Below, one piece after another: positions 24,518 to 34,030 of a DNA stretch of 64,000 nucleotides. The stretch is from Devosia sp. LC5 (GTDB lineage: Bacteria > Pseudomonadota > Alphaproteobacteria > Rhizobiales > Devosiaceae): assembly GCF_000735585.1 (NCBI RefSeq), contig NZ_JNNO01000043.1, forward strand, positions 1-64,000, written 5' to 3'. The notes under the pieces are model-generated. The model did not search any database, was not told where the DNA came from, and saw nothing but the letters and a program-made list of their open reading frames with translations. A program made the translations under genes and the position numbers. The number at the start of each line of letters is the position of its first letter. Within the stretch, counting starts at the first letter, position 1.

Positions 24518-26467
24518 TCAGGTCGCGGGTTGCAGGACGTAATTACCCAGGGTCAGCAACGCGCCGCGCGTCAGGGGGCCGGGGGCACAGGCACGTTCGG
24601 CACTCAGCGCGGAACAGACGGCGTTGAATGCCCGGATCGTGGTGGCATCGAGCGTGCCGGAGAGTGGGCCGCTATATTGGCCGCGGCTCGAAAGGCCCTT
24701 TTGCAGGACATAGACATAGGCCCGCGCATTCTTGCGGCGCAGGATATCGAGCACCTGGATGGCGCTGGCTTTGGACAGGGTGGAAATCTGCTCGCCGACA
24801 CTGGCGAGGGTGTCGGCATCCTCGCTTCTGAGGGCTTCGAGATGGATGCGCTCAACAGTGGTGGCCTCGGGGCCGATGCTGGCGGCGACCGAATTGAGGA
24901 AATCGCTGGCAGCGGCAGGGTCGGGCGGCAGCAGCAGGCCGTAACCATCGCGGTAAAGGCCGATGAGGAAGCGGGCGGAGTCGATATCGCCGGCCTTGGC
25001 GGCATTGTTGAGCATGCTGATGACGCCGCCTACACCTTGAGCGGGAAAGGCGCCATCGAGCTGCAGACGCGCCAATGTGGCGGCGGCGCCGGGCACGCCG
25101 CCGTCCATTGCCCCGGTCAGCAACAGCCGCGCATCCTCGCGATGGGTGCGGGCCAGCGGGCCGGTGGCGATGGCAGCGGCGATGTCGAGCGCCGCGCCGG
25201 TATTGCCGACGGCCAGTGCCAGATCGAGATAGGTTTTGACCTCGCCATAATTGGCAGGGAAGGGCTCGTTGCTGGCGTAAAGTACAGCCAGGTCCTTGGC
25301 TGCCTGACCATCGCCCAGGCGCGCCGCATCTTCGAGCAAGGCAATGGCGCGTCGTGGGTCGGTAGTGCCGAATTGTCCGGTGAGGAAAGCCCGGCCCAAA
25401 GCGCGCTTGGCTGAGGTATTTCCCAGTTCGGCGGCCTGGGTATAGAGGTCGATGGCCTGGCCGATATCGACAGGCGTGCCGGGCAGGCCATTGATGTAAA
25501 GCTCGGCGAGCCGGATCATGCCGGTGGTGTTGCCCAAGGCCTCGGCGCTTTTGAAATATTCGATCGCGCGGGCGCCGTCGGTGGCGACGAACTCTCCCCG
25601 CGCGAAGATATCGCCCAGGGCTATATAGGAATTGGTGTCGCCTTTTTTGGCCAGGTCAGTCAGCATGGTGATGGCCAGGGGAACGCTTTGCGTCACGGCC
25701 TCGCCGCGCAGATGCATGTCCGCAATGCGGCGGCCGGCACCGAGATCGCCCTGCCTGGCGGCGTGTTGAAAGAACTCCATGGCGACGTCGGGATTGGGCT
25801 GCAGATTGGCCGCGCCGCCGCGCAGCACGTCGCCCAGGGCGACGATTGAATTATTGCTATTGGAGACGAGGCCAACGCCGAAATAATGCAGGGCCTTATT
25901 GGTATCGATGGGCACGCCCTTGCCGTAAAGATAGACATTGGCCAGTGCGTTAGCCGCTTCAATGCTGCCTTCGTCGGCAGCGGCGGTCAGCAGTTCGAGG
26001 CCGCGCTTGCGGCCTTCGGCGGTGAAGTCGCTGTCGAAATAAAGTGTACCCAGGGCAACTGCCGCCTGGAGCGAGCCGTCCTCGAAGGCGGCCTCAAGAT
26101 AGCCTTTGGCGCGGACCAGGTCGGGGGCAGCGCCAAAGCCGCCGCGACGATAGACATCGCCGAGCAGCAGGTTTGCCTCGACGGCGCCGAGCTCGGCGGC
26201 CTTTTCGGCCAGGGGAATTCCGGTGACCTGGATGGCAGGATCGGTAGAGGCAAAGGCCACCCGCGCCAGCGCCATGCTGGCCATGGCCCCGGAGTCCCCA
26301 GCGCTGGTCTCAAGATCCTGCACGGCCGATTGCAGCAAGGCATCGAAGGAGGTCACCGCCGGAATTTCGGGCGCGGCCTGCGGAGCTGCCTCCTGCGCGA
26401 CGCTCCATTGTGTGCCAACGGACATGCAAAGCGCTGTAACGAAAGCGATTTTTGCTGCAGAACTCAT
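24518..26467 (-). CDS. Exported Sel1/TPR-repeat protein with peptidoglycan-binding-like C-terminus
   Basis: The 649-residue protein has an N-terminal signal peptide (AFVTALCMSVGTQWSVAQE). About a dozen Sel1-like repeats of ~36 residues cover residues 70-520 (for example GDIFARGEFVATDGARAIEYFKSAEALG). The end, LQKGLSSRGQYSGPLSGTLDATTIRAFN, resembles a peptidoglycan-binding repeat. Sel1 proteins such as AlgK act as periplasmic scaffolds in alginate and Pel export. Here it may play that part, in a locus where no outer-membrane export porin was seen. It leads the minus-strand run 26467 to 19256. Confidence 0.85.
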   Translation of the reverse strand: MSSAAKIAFVTALCMSVGTQWSVAQEAAPQAAPEIPAVTSFDALLQSAVQDLETSAGDSGAMASMALARVAFASTDPAIQVTGIPLAEKAAELGAVEANLLLGDVYRRGGFGAAPDLVRAKGYLEAAFEDGSLQAAVALGTLYFDSDFTAEGRKRGLELLTAAADEGSIEAANALANVYLYGKGVPIDTNKALHYFGVGLVSNSNNSIVALGDVLRGGAANLQPNPDVAMEFFQHAARQGDLGAGRRIADMHLRGEAVTQSVPLAITMLTDLAKKGDTNSYIALGDIFARGEFVATDGARAIEYFKSAEALGNTTGMIRLAELYINGLPGTPVDIGQAIDLYTQAAELGNTSAKRALGRAFLTGQFGTTDPRRAIALLEDAARLGDGQAAKDLAVLYASNEPFPANYGEVKTYLDLALAVGNTGAALDIAAAIATGPLARTHREDARLLLTGAMDGGVPGAAATLARLQLDGAFPAQGVGGVISMLNNAAKAGDIDSARFLIGLYRDGYGLLLPPDPAAASDFLNSVAASIGPEATTVERIHLEALRSEDADTLASVGEQISTLSKASAIQVLDILRRKNARAYVYVLQKGLSSRGQYSGPLSGTLDATTIRAFNAVCSALSAERACAPGPLTRGALLTLGNYVLQPAT

Positions 26468-26854
26468 GCAAGTATTCCTATTTCAGAGGCATAAATCTAC
26501 GCAACTTTAACGCTGTTTGTTTCTTGAGGATTTATGTAGACGATTGATTAGTCAACACACAAGTTGGTTTCGATAATGAAATTGTCTTTTGATCATCTAC
26601 ACCAGAATTGTCACATTAGTTTCTGCGTCTGTTTTGTATGTTGAGCAAATTCAGATGAGAATTTAACCGTTTAATTCTGGAATTTGGATGCTGGATTTTT
26701 CCGCCGGGCAGCCATCCCGATTTCGTCAATGCTCTGCCGGTGGAGCAGGGGCTGCTGGGCGGGATGTCCTGACCGCGTATTGCCGCGCCGGCGCTTCCTC
26801 TGGCGAGGATTTCAAGCAATACTGGGCTCAGTTCAGTTACGCGTGGGGCAGGTG
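26468..26854. promoter_or_regulatory. AT-rich divergent regulatory region (Sel1 gene / glycosyltransferase)
   Basis: The first ~220 bases are strongly AT-rich (GAGGATTTATGTAG, AATGAAATTGTCTTTTGATC, GAGAATTTAACCGTTTAATT), unlike neighbouring genes. The last ~150 bases return to high GC and form an open extension of the glycosyltransferase frame that does not look conserved. Promoters for both divergent transcripts should be here, but I cannot place -35/-10 boxes reliably. Confidence 0.45.
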
Positions 26855-27817
26855 GTGACTACTTTTTCGGTTGTCGTGCCGCTTTACAATAAAGGTCCGC
26901 ATATCGAGCGTGCGCTATCTTCCGCATTGAGGCAGAGTCTTGCGCCATTGGAGATCATCGTGGTCGATGATGGCTCGAGCGATGGTGGCTACGAATGGGT
27001 CAAGGCACAGTCCAACACCTTGATCCGGCATGAGCAGCGTGGGGCGCCCGGTCCGGGCGGCTATGCCGCGCGCAATCGGGCCATTGAGATGGCGCGTGGC
27101 GAATGGATTGCGTTTCTTGACGCGGATGACGAGTGGCGCGCCGATCACCTGGCGTCGCTGGCTACGGCATTGGGGACGACGACAGAACCGGGCCGGGTGG
27201 TGACGCTATTTTCCGGCTATGAAGACATCTATCCGGGCGACCGGCACGAGACTGATCCCTTTACCCGCCATTTTGCGGGTCGTGCGGTGGAGATGGATTT
27301 TGGCACGCTGCTGCAACATTGGGTGAGGTTGAACGCGTCCCCGATATGGACCTCGGCCACGGCTTGCCGGCGGACAGCGTTGCTGGAGGCCGGGTTGTTT
27401 CCTGAAGGACGCTGCCGGCGCGGGGGGGACAAGGACACCTGGCTGCGCGTCGCCCATCTGGGGCATGCCGTCTATACGGGCACCGTTACGGCCAATTACT
27501 ATCGCGATGCGGTCAACATGACGACCAAGAAGGGCTATGCCAATACAGTGCCCTGCATCGTGCACAGTGTGGACCAGATCATGGCCGGCGAACCGCCGGA
27601 GGTTGCTGGATTGCTGCGGCAATTGAAGAACCGGGAAATTTTCAACTACGCGATGGTCAGCGCCAGAACCGAGGGGCTAAAGCCCCATAGCTGGGCGGAT
27701 TTCGACGCGGATAGCGATCCGCTGCGGTTCTTCATGTTGCGGGCCTTGTCCAATCCGGTTGGCTCGGCGGTGGCGCGTGGGGTGCACAAGTCGCGGGCGT
27801 TGCTGCGCGGACGTTAG
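26855..27817 (+). CDS. Family 2 glycosyltransferase
   Basis: About 320 residues from GTG 26855, with GGGG 6 bases upstream; the GTG at 26852 is nearly equivalent, and an ATG at 26684 would add a non-family extension. The GT-A motifs are FSVVVPLYNKGPHIERAL, VDDGSSDGGYEWV and FLDADDEW (metal-binding DxD). A region rich in Arg/Cys (TACRRTALLEAGLFPEGRCRRGGDKDTW) carries the acceptor-side ED-like motif. It is cytosolic and would extend the lipid-linked repeat. It is isolated on the plus strand and converges on the O-antigen-ligase-like gene. Confidence 0.88.
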   Translation: MTTFSVVVPLYNKGPHIERALSSALRQSLAPLEIIVVDDGSSDGGYEWVKAQSNTLIRHEQRGAPGPGGYAARNRAIEMARGEWIAFLDADDEWRADHLASLATALGTTTEPGRVVTLFSGYEDIYPGDRHETDPFTRHFAGRAVEMDFGTLLQHWVRLNASPIWTSATACRRTALLEAGLFPEGRCRRGGDKDTWLRVAHLGHAVYTGTVTANYYRDAVNMTTKKGYANTVPCIVHSVDQIMAGEPPEVAGLLRQLKNREIFNYAMVSARTEGLKPHSWADFDADSDPLRFFMLRALSNPVGSAVARGVHKSRALLRGR

Positions 27818-27828
27818 GATGGGCGTCC

Positions 27829-29265
27829 CTAACGCACCGGCGTGCGTTTGCGCGTATTGGTGGGCGCAGCGGGCCCCGGACCGCCGCCCAAATCACGGGG
27901 GCGGCGCAGCGAGCGGGCGCGGGCGAGGCGGGTGGGCTGCAGATTGTTGCGCGGCATGATGTGCTTGGATTTCACGCGCTCGGCCAGATAGTAATAAAGC
28001 GTGTAGCCGCAGATGACGGCGTAGAATAGCACACCTTCGATAGAGAAGGTCGGCATGGTGCCCAGACACAGCACACCGTAGCAAAGATGTGCGCCCACCA
28101 GGTGCCAGCGCTTGTCCGAACGGGCGGCAAGGGCCAGCCACAGGAAATGGCCCAGCATGTAGAGGTAAAGCGCGGTGCCGACGAAACCGATCTCGTAAAT
28201 GTACGAGATATAGACGTTGTGGGCATAGAGCGAGAAAACCCGTTGCCAGGAATCCGGGCCGAAGCCGATGATCAGATGGGACACGTCCGAGCGCAGCGTG
28301 GTGTAGATATAGTCGCTCCAGATCAGGATGCGGCCTGACAGGAGGCCGCGGTCCTCGACGCCAAACTCCGAAGGGGGTTTGATGAGGCCGCCGCCGGAGG
28401 TGAGCAAAGTGCCCAGATCGGCCATGCGCTGGGACAGCAGAACGGCCATCAGCGCGCCGAAGATGACCGCAAGCATGAAGGCGCCGGCCCGCACGTAATT
28501 GGCGAGACCGGCCCGGGCGGTATTGGCGCTGCCAAAGATGACGTGCATGAGCAGGATCGGGGCTGCCGCAATCACCGAAGTGCGGTAGTTGGCAAAGAAC
28601 AGTGCGGTGAAGATGAGTGCCATATAGACGGTGCGCCGCTTCCAGGTGAGTCCGCCCGACAGGGCGATGACGACAAGGGCAGTCAGCAGCATGATGGAGA
28701 ACACGCCCTCATGGACGTAACCGCCCATGTAGCTGATCGAGCCGTCACTTTCGGAGGCCTTGCCCAGGCGGAACACGATCGACATCAACTGGTAGCAGAG
28801 GGGAACGACGAAGGCGGCCAGCATGAGGCGGCTGACGCTGCCGTCATTGGGTTCTGCATCGATGGCGGTGGCGACCAGGATCATCAGGCCCAGGAACAGG
28901 AATTGCCGGATCAGTGCGTTGATGGTGCCGGCGAATTCCATGTTCAGCAGGCCACTGACCAGCAGGGCGGCGACCATCCCATAGACCGGCAGGACCGCGC
29001 GATAGCGGATGAGGTCGTGGCGGGAATAATACAGGCAGACTGCCGTGATGCCCAGGGTGATGAAGGAGTTCAGGCTCTGTCCGGCAAAGAGCGAGCGGGT
29101 CGAATAGTCGTGGTAGAAGGTCACCAGATAGCGGGCCGAAAGCACCATGAACAGCAGCCCGGCGGGGCCGCGCAGGCGTGGCAGCAAGGCCCAGACCAGG
29201 ACCAGCCAGATGCCCGTTCCTGCCAGCAGGAGGGATAGGGGCAGCCCGGGGGAGTCATCAGACAT
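27829..29265 (-). CDS. O-antigen ligase / Wzy-like polymerase, copy 1
   Basis: A 478-residue membrane protein with about ten hydrophobic segments and a large hydrophilic loop near residues 300-350 (GLIKPPSEFGVEDRGLLSGRILIWSDYI; HLIIGFGPDSWQRVFSLYAHNVYISYIYEIG). The GxG..W....HN-x-Y pattern is the Wzy_C (O-antigen ligase) domain signature, which polymerises or ligates lipid-linked glycans at the periplasmic face. The C-terminus (~40 residues) is cytosolic and Arg/Pro-rich. It starts 23 bases after the BY-kinase stop on the same strand, so they are likely co-transcribed. Confidence 0.87.
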   Translation of the reverse strand: MSDDSPGLPLSLLLAGTGIWLVLVWALLPRLRGPAGLLFMVLSARYLVTFYHDYSTRSLFAGQSLNSFITLGITAVCLYYSRHDLIRYRAVLPVYGMVAALLVSGLLNMEFAGTINALIRQFLFLGLMILVATAIDAEPNDGSVSRLMLAAFVVPLCYQLMSIVFRLGKASESDGSISYMGGYVHEGVFSIMLLTALVVIALSGGLTWKRRTVYMALIFTALFFANYRTSVIAAAPILLMHVIFGSANTARAGLANYVRAGAFMLAVIFGALMAVLLSQRMADLGTLLTSGGGLIKPPSEFGVEDRGLLSGRILIWSDYIYTTLRSDVSHLIIGFGPDSWQRVFSLYAHNVYISYIYEIGFVGTALYLYMLGHFLWLALAARSDKRWHLVGAHLCYGVLCLGTMPTFSIEGVLFYAVICGYTLYYYLAERVKSKHIMPRNNLQPTRLARARSLRRPRDLGGGPGPAAPTNTRKRTPVR

Positions 29266-29288
29266 GGCTTTCCCCCTTCGCTCGCGCG

Positions 29289-31439
29289 CTAGGCCTGGAC
29301 GTAATAGCTGCCGAAGCGCCGGCGGGTTTCCGCCTGGGATTGGGGTTCGGCATTGAGCAGGGCGACGACTTCGGCATTGTCCTGCTTGGCTTCCACCAAT
29401 TCGCGCAGCGTGGCGCGCACCTCCTTCTGGGAGGTGATGCCGAAGCGCACGACGTTGACGATGACGTCGACATGCTGGGCCAGGTAGAGCGCATCCACCA
29501 GCGCGCCAACCGGGGGGGTATCGACGATGACGACGTCGAACAGGCGAGAGGCAGAGTTGAGCAGCTTGGCGAAACGTTCGCCGGACACTACCTGGCCGGC
29601 CGCCGCGCCGCGGATATTGCTGCCGATGATGAATTTGGCCTTGCTCAACCCATCGGTGAGCATGAGCGGGGCGATGTCGTCTCCCGGGGTGCCGGCTGAC
29701 GCGAGATAATCAGCGAGCGCGTCGGAGGGTTCAAGGCCAAGCTCCTTGTGTACGGCGGGCCGGCGCAGGTCGGCATCGATCAGGATCGTCGATTGACCCG
29801 AAATGGCATAGGAGCGCGCCAGTGATACGGCCGCCGTCGTCTTGCCTTCGCCCGCATTGGCGGAGGTGACCATGATGATCGACGCGGCATCGGACAGATC
29901 ATCACCGCGTACGCGGCGCAGCGCCTGATCGGTGCTGATCATGAGGCGGCGCACCGCTTCGGCGAAGCGGGAATAGGGCTGGGCCGCTATCAGCTCGGTC
30001 AGGCTCTTGACCGGTTTTCCGTCCTGGCTCCGGCCAAGGCGTTTTTGATTGGGCAGGCTGGTGACCAGGGTGGGGCCGACAATACCCTCAAGCTGATCGG
30101 TGCTGACGATGCCGCCAATGAATTGCTCCCGCAGGAAAGCGGCCGCGAGGCCCAGCATCAGGCCGAGAATGCCGGCAACCATGGCGAGGAAGCGCGTATT
30201 GGGAAAGGCAGCGCCGGATGGGGGAGTCGCTTCGGAAACGATGCGGCTATCGGCCAGCTGAAGATAGGCCTGTGCCTCGATATCACGCAGACGTACAAGC
30301 ATCTGCTGATATTGGGTGCGGGCAATTTCAGCGTTTTGCTGCAACTCATACATGGTCGCCAGGACTTCGGGCGGCAGGTTGCTGGTGAGGATATTGGAGC
30401 GAAGCTGCAATTGCAGGTCGGTTTCGACCGCCCGGTTGGCAGCGATTTCCTGGCGTAGCTGTTCAAGCTGGGCGTTGGCCTGGGTGCGGAAATTGTCCAG
30501 CACGCCAACCAATTCGACGCGCAGGGCATCGGCCTGTTCCGAGCCGTCGACGACGCCAGCCAATTCCTCCTGGATTTGCCGCTCGCGTTGCTGCAGATCG
30601 CGCAATGTCTGGGTGTTGAGCGTATCAGCAACCTGGGCCCAATTGCTCTGGGACAGGCCAGTTTCGGCCAGCGCCAGGGTGGTGGACGCAGCCTCGCGAT
30701 CGCTGACGATCTTTTCCAGCTCGATGCGCATCTGGTCGATATCGGTGCGTCCGGATTGTTCGGCGATGGTGCGGGCGCTGGAAATGATGAAATCATTGAA
30801 CGACCGTTCGGCGGCAACCAGGCCCGTCCGCGTTTCGGTAACGCGCTGCTCCATGACGTTGCGACCCGACAGTACGCCGTTAATCTTGGACTGCAGCTGG
30901 GACTGGATATACTTCTCCGCCATCATATTGGCGATATTGGCCGCTTTGGCCGGGGCATTGGCGTAGGCGGAGATAGTAATCAGATAAGTCGTCCCCTGGC
31001 GCTCAACAGTGATGGCGTCCTGCAATTTGCCGATAGCGACCTGGCGCAACTCCTCCGCTGTGTATGTCTCGGGCGGAGCAATACGCAGCAGGGTGGCAAC
31101 ACGCTCGCGAAGACCAGGCTGTGGCTGGAATGATGGATCGTCCGTCAACCGAAGCGCATCAAGGACCAGTTCCACGGTTTTTTCGGATTTGGCAATGGAG
31201 ACCTCGCTCTCAACCCGCGCATTGTCGGAGGCCGAACTCGAGCTGGAATTGGTCGGATTCAGCAGGTTTTTCTCGCTTGGGTCGACAAGAACCAATGTGG
31301 TGGCGCGGTACATCGGCGTGAGCGAGATGATCAGGAGCGCTGAGACTCCCAGTACCAGTATCAGGATTGCAAGGATTAGACCCAATTGCCGCCGAATGGT
31401 GCCCAATATATTGCGAAGGCCGAATTCTTGCTCGTGCAT
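29289..31439 (-). CDS. Polysaccharide co-polymerase / tyrosine autokinase (Wzc/ExoP type)
   Basis: The 716-residue protein combines a Wzz chain-length domain and a BY-kinase. Residues ~15-37 form transmembrane span 1. A periplasmic coiled-coil region (~190-410) follows, and span 2 lies at about 428-450 (FLAMVAGILGLMLGLAAAFL). The cytosolic kinase has Walker A ANAGEGKTT (Lys533), Walker A' ILIDADLRRP and Walker B VVIVDTPPVG. The C-terminal tyrosine tail is short, with only a Tyr-Tyr pair in FGSYYVQA. It would control chain length and polymerisation with the neighbouring Wzy-like proteins. An AT-rich 428-base region with a 17-base palindrome lies upstream. Confidence 0.95.
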   Translation of the reverse strand: MHEQEFGLRNILGTIRRQLGLILAILILVLGVSALLIISLTPMYRATTLVLVDPSEKNLLNPTNSSSSSASDNARVESEVSIAKSEKTVELVLDALRLTDDPSFQPQPGLRERVATLLRIAPPETYTAEELRQVAIGKLQDAITVERQGTTYLITISAYANAPAKAANIANMMAEKYIQSQLQSKINGVLSGRNVMEQRVTETRTGLVAAERSFNDFIISSARTIAEQSGRTDIDQMRIELEKIVSDREAASTTLALAETGLSQSNWAQVADTLNTQTLRDLQQRERQIQEELAGVVDGSEQADALRVELVGVLDNFRTQANAQLEQLRQEIAANRAVETDLQLQLRSNILTSNLPPEVLATMYELQQNAEIARTQYQQMLVRLRDIEAQAYLQLADSRIVSEATPPSGAAFPNTRFLAMVAGILGLMLGLAAAFLREQFIGGIVSTDQLEGIVGPTLVTSLPNQKRLGRSQDGKPVKSLTELIAAQPYSRFAEAVRRLMISTDQALRRVRGDDLSDAASIIMVTSANAGEGKTTAAVSLARSYAISGQSTILIDADLRRPAVHKELGLEPSDALADYLASAGTPGDDIAPLMLTDGLSKAKFIIGSNIRGAAAGQVVSGERFAKLLNSASRLFDVVIVDTPPVGALVDALYLAQHVDVIVNVVRFGITSQKEVRATLRELVEAKQDNAEVVALLNAEPQSQAETRRRFGSYYVQA

Positions 31440-31867
31440 GTACCACCGGAAATATTCAATGTACTGAACGCGTTAAAGAACCATGCAACTTGTAAAACAG
31501 AGCATGGATAATTCACTATACACTTGTAGAAAGACAATTGGCTATGTCGGATTTTCCGCTTTTGGATAGTATCCAAATTGCCGACAAATCGACGGACTGG
31601 GAAGCAAGAGTCGTAGATTCTTCGTCAACTGGATTTTGCTTCACCTGCAATTTCCCCTATGTAGTCATTTGAAGTACTTAAGTAAAATTATTCAGTCCAC
31701 TAGATAGAGTGTTGAGTCTTGTGGAGTCGTTCGATTTTCATCAATTGTTTCTTTAAAGTTCTTGTTTGTTCCCTGCAGTTTTTGTGCGGTCGCGTTCGAT
31801 GCATAATTTGGAAATATAGTGAATCTTATTAAGGTCATGGTTTGTTCCGTATTTGTTCGGAATGGCC
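31440..31867. promoter_or_regulatory. AT-rich control region upstream of the BY-kinase
   Basis: The gap lies between the BY-kinase start (31439) and the end of the second Wzy-like gene (31868), both minus strand. It is AT-rich throughout. It contains the sequence TTCACTATA at 31512-31520 and its reverse complement at 31815-31823, a palindrome at 31561-31577, and TACTTAAGTA at 31675-31684. No open frame of interest is seen. It probably holds the BY-kinase promoter. Confidence 0.5.
31561..31577. promoter_or_regulatory. Perfect 17-base palindrome, candidate operator
   Basis: TTTGGATA-G-TATCCAAA, eight-base arms around one base, 122 bases upstream of the BY-kinase ATG. The short arms, odd spacing and lack of a T-tract suit a dimeric regulator's binding site better than a terminator. 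Confidence 0.5.
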
Positions 31868-33226
31868 TCAGGTATTGGTGGACCTTGGCAAGCATTGGGC
31901 GCTCGCCGCTGCCAGAATGGCCACCAGCCAGAAAGCCACGGCTTGAATCTCCATGCTGAAATCGACCAAAGCATGCGTTGCTATGGCGACAAGGCAGCCA
32001 AGGCCACTCGCTGCGGGCAGCCAGAGGCGCCGGTTGCGGCGAAAGGCGGCAAAAAGTTTCCATCCGATGACCGCCAGAAGCAGCGGGATGAGGCTTCCGG
32101 CAATCACACCCAATTCGGACCATAGTGTCAGATAAGAATTGTGTGCCTTGTCCCAGAGCCGGTCGGTTCCTACGGGCGGCGCGTGAACCGTGGGGAATAC
32201 GATTTCAAAGCTGCCGCCGCCGAAGCCGGTCCAGGGGCGCTGGGCGATCAGCTCCAGCACCTGGTGATAGAGCGCGGCGCGGATGGACCAGGACTCCTCC
32301 ACATCCAGCATCCGGTTCAGCAATTGCTCGCCATAGAGCCAGCCGATGGCGAAGCAGCTCGCCAGGACCACGCCGGCCGCGGCGAAGAATGTGCGTTTGC
32401 GCCGGGAGGTGGCGAGCAGGGCGACAAAGATGGTGGTGAGTGTGCCCAGGGCCGCCGCCAGCGCGCCCATGCGGGATTGGCTGGCGACCAGCGCCGCCAT
32501 GACGATCATCATGGCCGATCCGGCAAGCGCCAGGCGCAGCCAATAATAATCGTAGCGGTAATCCTCGTCGCGCCTTTCCATCAGGGGCCGGATCAGCAGG
32601 GCGGCGCCCAGGCAACAATTGAGCGCCATGAAGGTAGCGAAGGAGTTTCTATTGACGAAAGTGCCCGTGGCTGAGCCCAGATAGGCCCATTTCTCGTAGC
32701 CGAGCAGTGTGTCGCCCATGCGCAGCATGATGAGGGCGCCGGCGGCATGCAGTGTGCCGATGGTCAGCATGGCAGTGAGGAAGAGGTTGAACCGTTCGCG
32801 GTTTCTCGTCGCCTGGAGCACGAGGAAGAACAGCATGCCATAGGTCAGCAGCCGCAGCAGCATCCATAGCGTGGCGCCCGGTGCCATCGAGATGGGGTCG
32901 AGCCCGGGTACCGGAAAGCGGATGAGCTGCGCGATGAGATAGAGGGCGAGCAGCATGTAAAGGACGGGAAGGGGGGCAAGTTGACCCAGACTGACGCGAG
33001 GGGCGGTGCCCCGCTGACCCAGCCAGCCGAAATATGCGGCGCCCGTCGCACCGACCAGAACGGTATTCATGGCCCAGAATATTGCGCGGTTGCTGCCCAT
33101 GGGGACGGGTGCCCAGGCGAGAAAGAGCAGCAAGCCCCAGCACAGTACATAACCGGACAGCGAGCCGCGTTGTGCGGGGCGATCCTGCTCGTCGGCGTTG
33201 TCGTCGAACCAGATATCAGCGGCCAT
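31868..33226 (-). CDS. O-antigen ligase / Wzy-like polymerase, copy 2
   Basis: A 452-residue polytopic membrane protein from ATG 33226; the frame is open upstream but that part overlaps the preceding gene and is not family-like. Around ten hydrophobic segments flank a periplasmic loop containing RPWTGFGGGSFEIVFPTVHAPPVGTDRLWDKAHNSYLTLWSELG, shown here by its key parts GFGGGSFE and KAHNSYL. These are the Wzy_C signature GxGxxxF...HNxYL. It differs clearly from copy 1 at 27829. One of the two may be a polymerase and the other a ligase. Its start overlaps the end of the TPR-like partner gene by 11 bases. Confidence 0.87.
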   Translation of the reverse strand: MAADIWFDDNADEQDRPAQRGSLSGYVLCWGLLLFLAWAPVPMGSNRAIFWAMNTVLVGATGAAYFGWLGQRGTAPRVSLGQLAPLPVLYMLLALYLIAQLIRFPVPGLDPISMAPGATLWMLLRLLTYGMLFFLVLQATRNRERFNLFLTAMLTIGTLHAAGALIMLRMGDTLLGYEKWAYLGSATGTFVNRNSFATFMALNCCLGAALLIRPLMERRDEDYRYDYYWLRLALAGSAMMIVMAALVASQSRMGALAAALGTLTTIFVALLATSRRKRTFFAAAGVVLASCFAIGWLYGEQLLNRMLDVEESWSIRAALYHQVLELIAQRPWTGFGGGSFEIVFPTVHAPPVGTDRLWDKAHNSYLTLWSELGVIAGSLIPLLLAVIGWKLFAAFRRNRRLWLPAASGLGCLVAIATHALVDFSMEIQAVAFWLVAILAAASAQCLPRSTNT

Positions 33227-33923
33227 TGCTACGCGACCGCTGCACGGCCAGCCGTGCCGTGATGTTCTGGAAACGGGTCCGGTCATCGACCGGAAGGCTG
33301 GGCAGCACCCCATCGATGCGCGCCCGCAGGTTGGCCAGGGCATGATAGCGCGGCGCCAGGAATTGCCGGCCGCTATCCACCAGCAGGAGCAAAAGCAGAT
33401 CGCGGTCATTGCTTGGCAGGAGATCGGGATCGAGCCGGTCAAGGTTGGATTGGGCCAGATCGATGCGGCGTTCGGCCAGCCATTGCTCGTTGCGCCCGGT
33501 ATTGTAGGCTTGGCGCAGGCGCCAGTTCATGCCGGGCCAATCCTGCATGGCGGCGGCGGCAAGCGCGCCCGTGTGCCAGGCTGCCGAGAATGTGGGCGCT
33601 GAATTGGTAATCCGATCAGCGCCATCGCGGCATCTCTGCGCGGTCTGCTGCCGTGCCTGCGTGGGCTGCGCCCGGCCGGAGAGCGAGGTGAGGGCGACCT
33701 GGCAATTGAATAGATAACCCAGCTGCGACTGAATGGAGGGTGCTGGGCGGATGGTGTCGGCTTGCAGGGCAGCGATAATGGTGCGTTCGCCCCAACCGTC
33801 GGCGAAGAACGGGGGCGCTTCCTGGGTGACGCCCCAGAACCCGACGATGGTCAAGACGACGCCGACCGCTGCTAATGTCCAGGGATTGGTGGCGGTATGC
33901 TGATCCAGATGTCGAGCGGGCAT
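33216..33923 (-). CDS. Membrane-anchored protein of unknown function, coupled to Wzy-like copy 2
   Basis: The 235-residue protein has one N-terminal membrane span (LAAVGVVLTIVGFWGV, about residues 16-32) and a mainly helical periplasmic part. Phrases such as SAAWHTGALAAAAMQDWPGMNWRLRQAYNTG and LAERRIDLAQSNLDRL look like helical hairpin (TPR-like) repeats. Its TGA lies inside the first codons of the following O-antigen-ligase-like gene (11-base overlap), so the two are translationally coupled and probably act together. I do not recognise a named family. Confidence 0.72.
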   Translation of the reverse strand: MPARHLDQHTATNPWTLAAVGVVLTIVGFWGVTQEAPPFFADGWGERTIIAALQADTIRPAPSIQSQLGYLFNCQVALTSLSGRAQPTQARQQTAQRCRDGADRITNSAPTFSAAWHTGALAAAAMQDWPGMNWRLRQAYNTGRNEQWLAERRIDLAQSNLDRLDPDLLPSNDRDLLLLLLVDSGRQFLAPRYHALANLRARIDGVLPSLPVDDRTRFQNITARLAVQRSRSNGR

Positions 33924-34030
33924 GGCCGGACTCCCAATCCTTACTCACCGTGCCGCCGCCGGCAAATCTTATCAATTTATTAATTGGTTGATGGCGAGAG
34001 TTATTCGTAATTTTTCTCGAGTCAATACAA
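33924..34030. promoter_or_regulatory. Divergent promoter region with short palindrome
   Basis: Between the minus-strand membrane-anchored gene and the plus-strand protease the sequence turns AT-rich. CAATT-TATT-AATTG (33973-33986) sits inside the longer ATCAA...TTGAT frame. A regulator-binding site is plausible. Confidence 0.4.
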
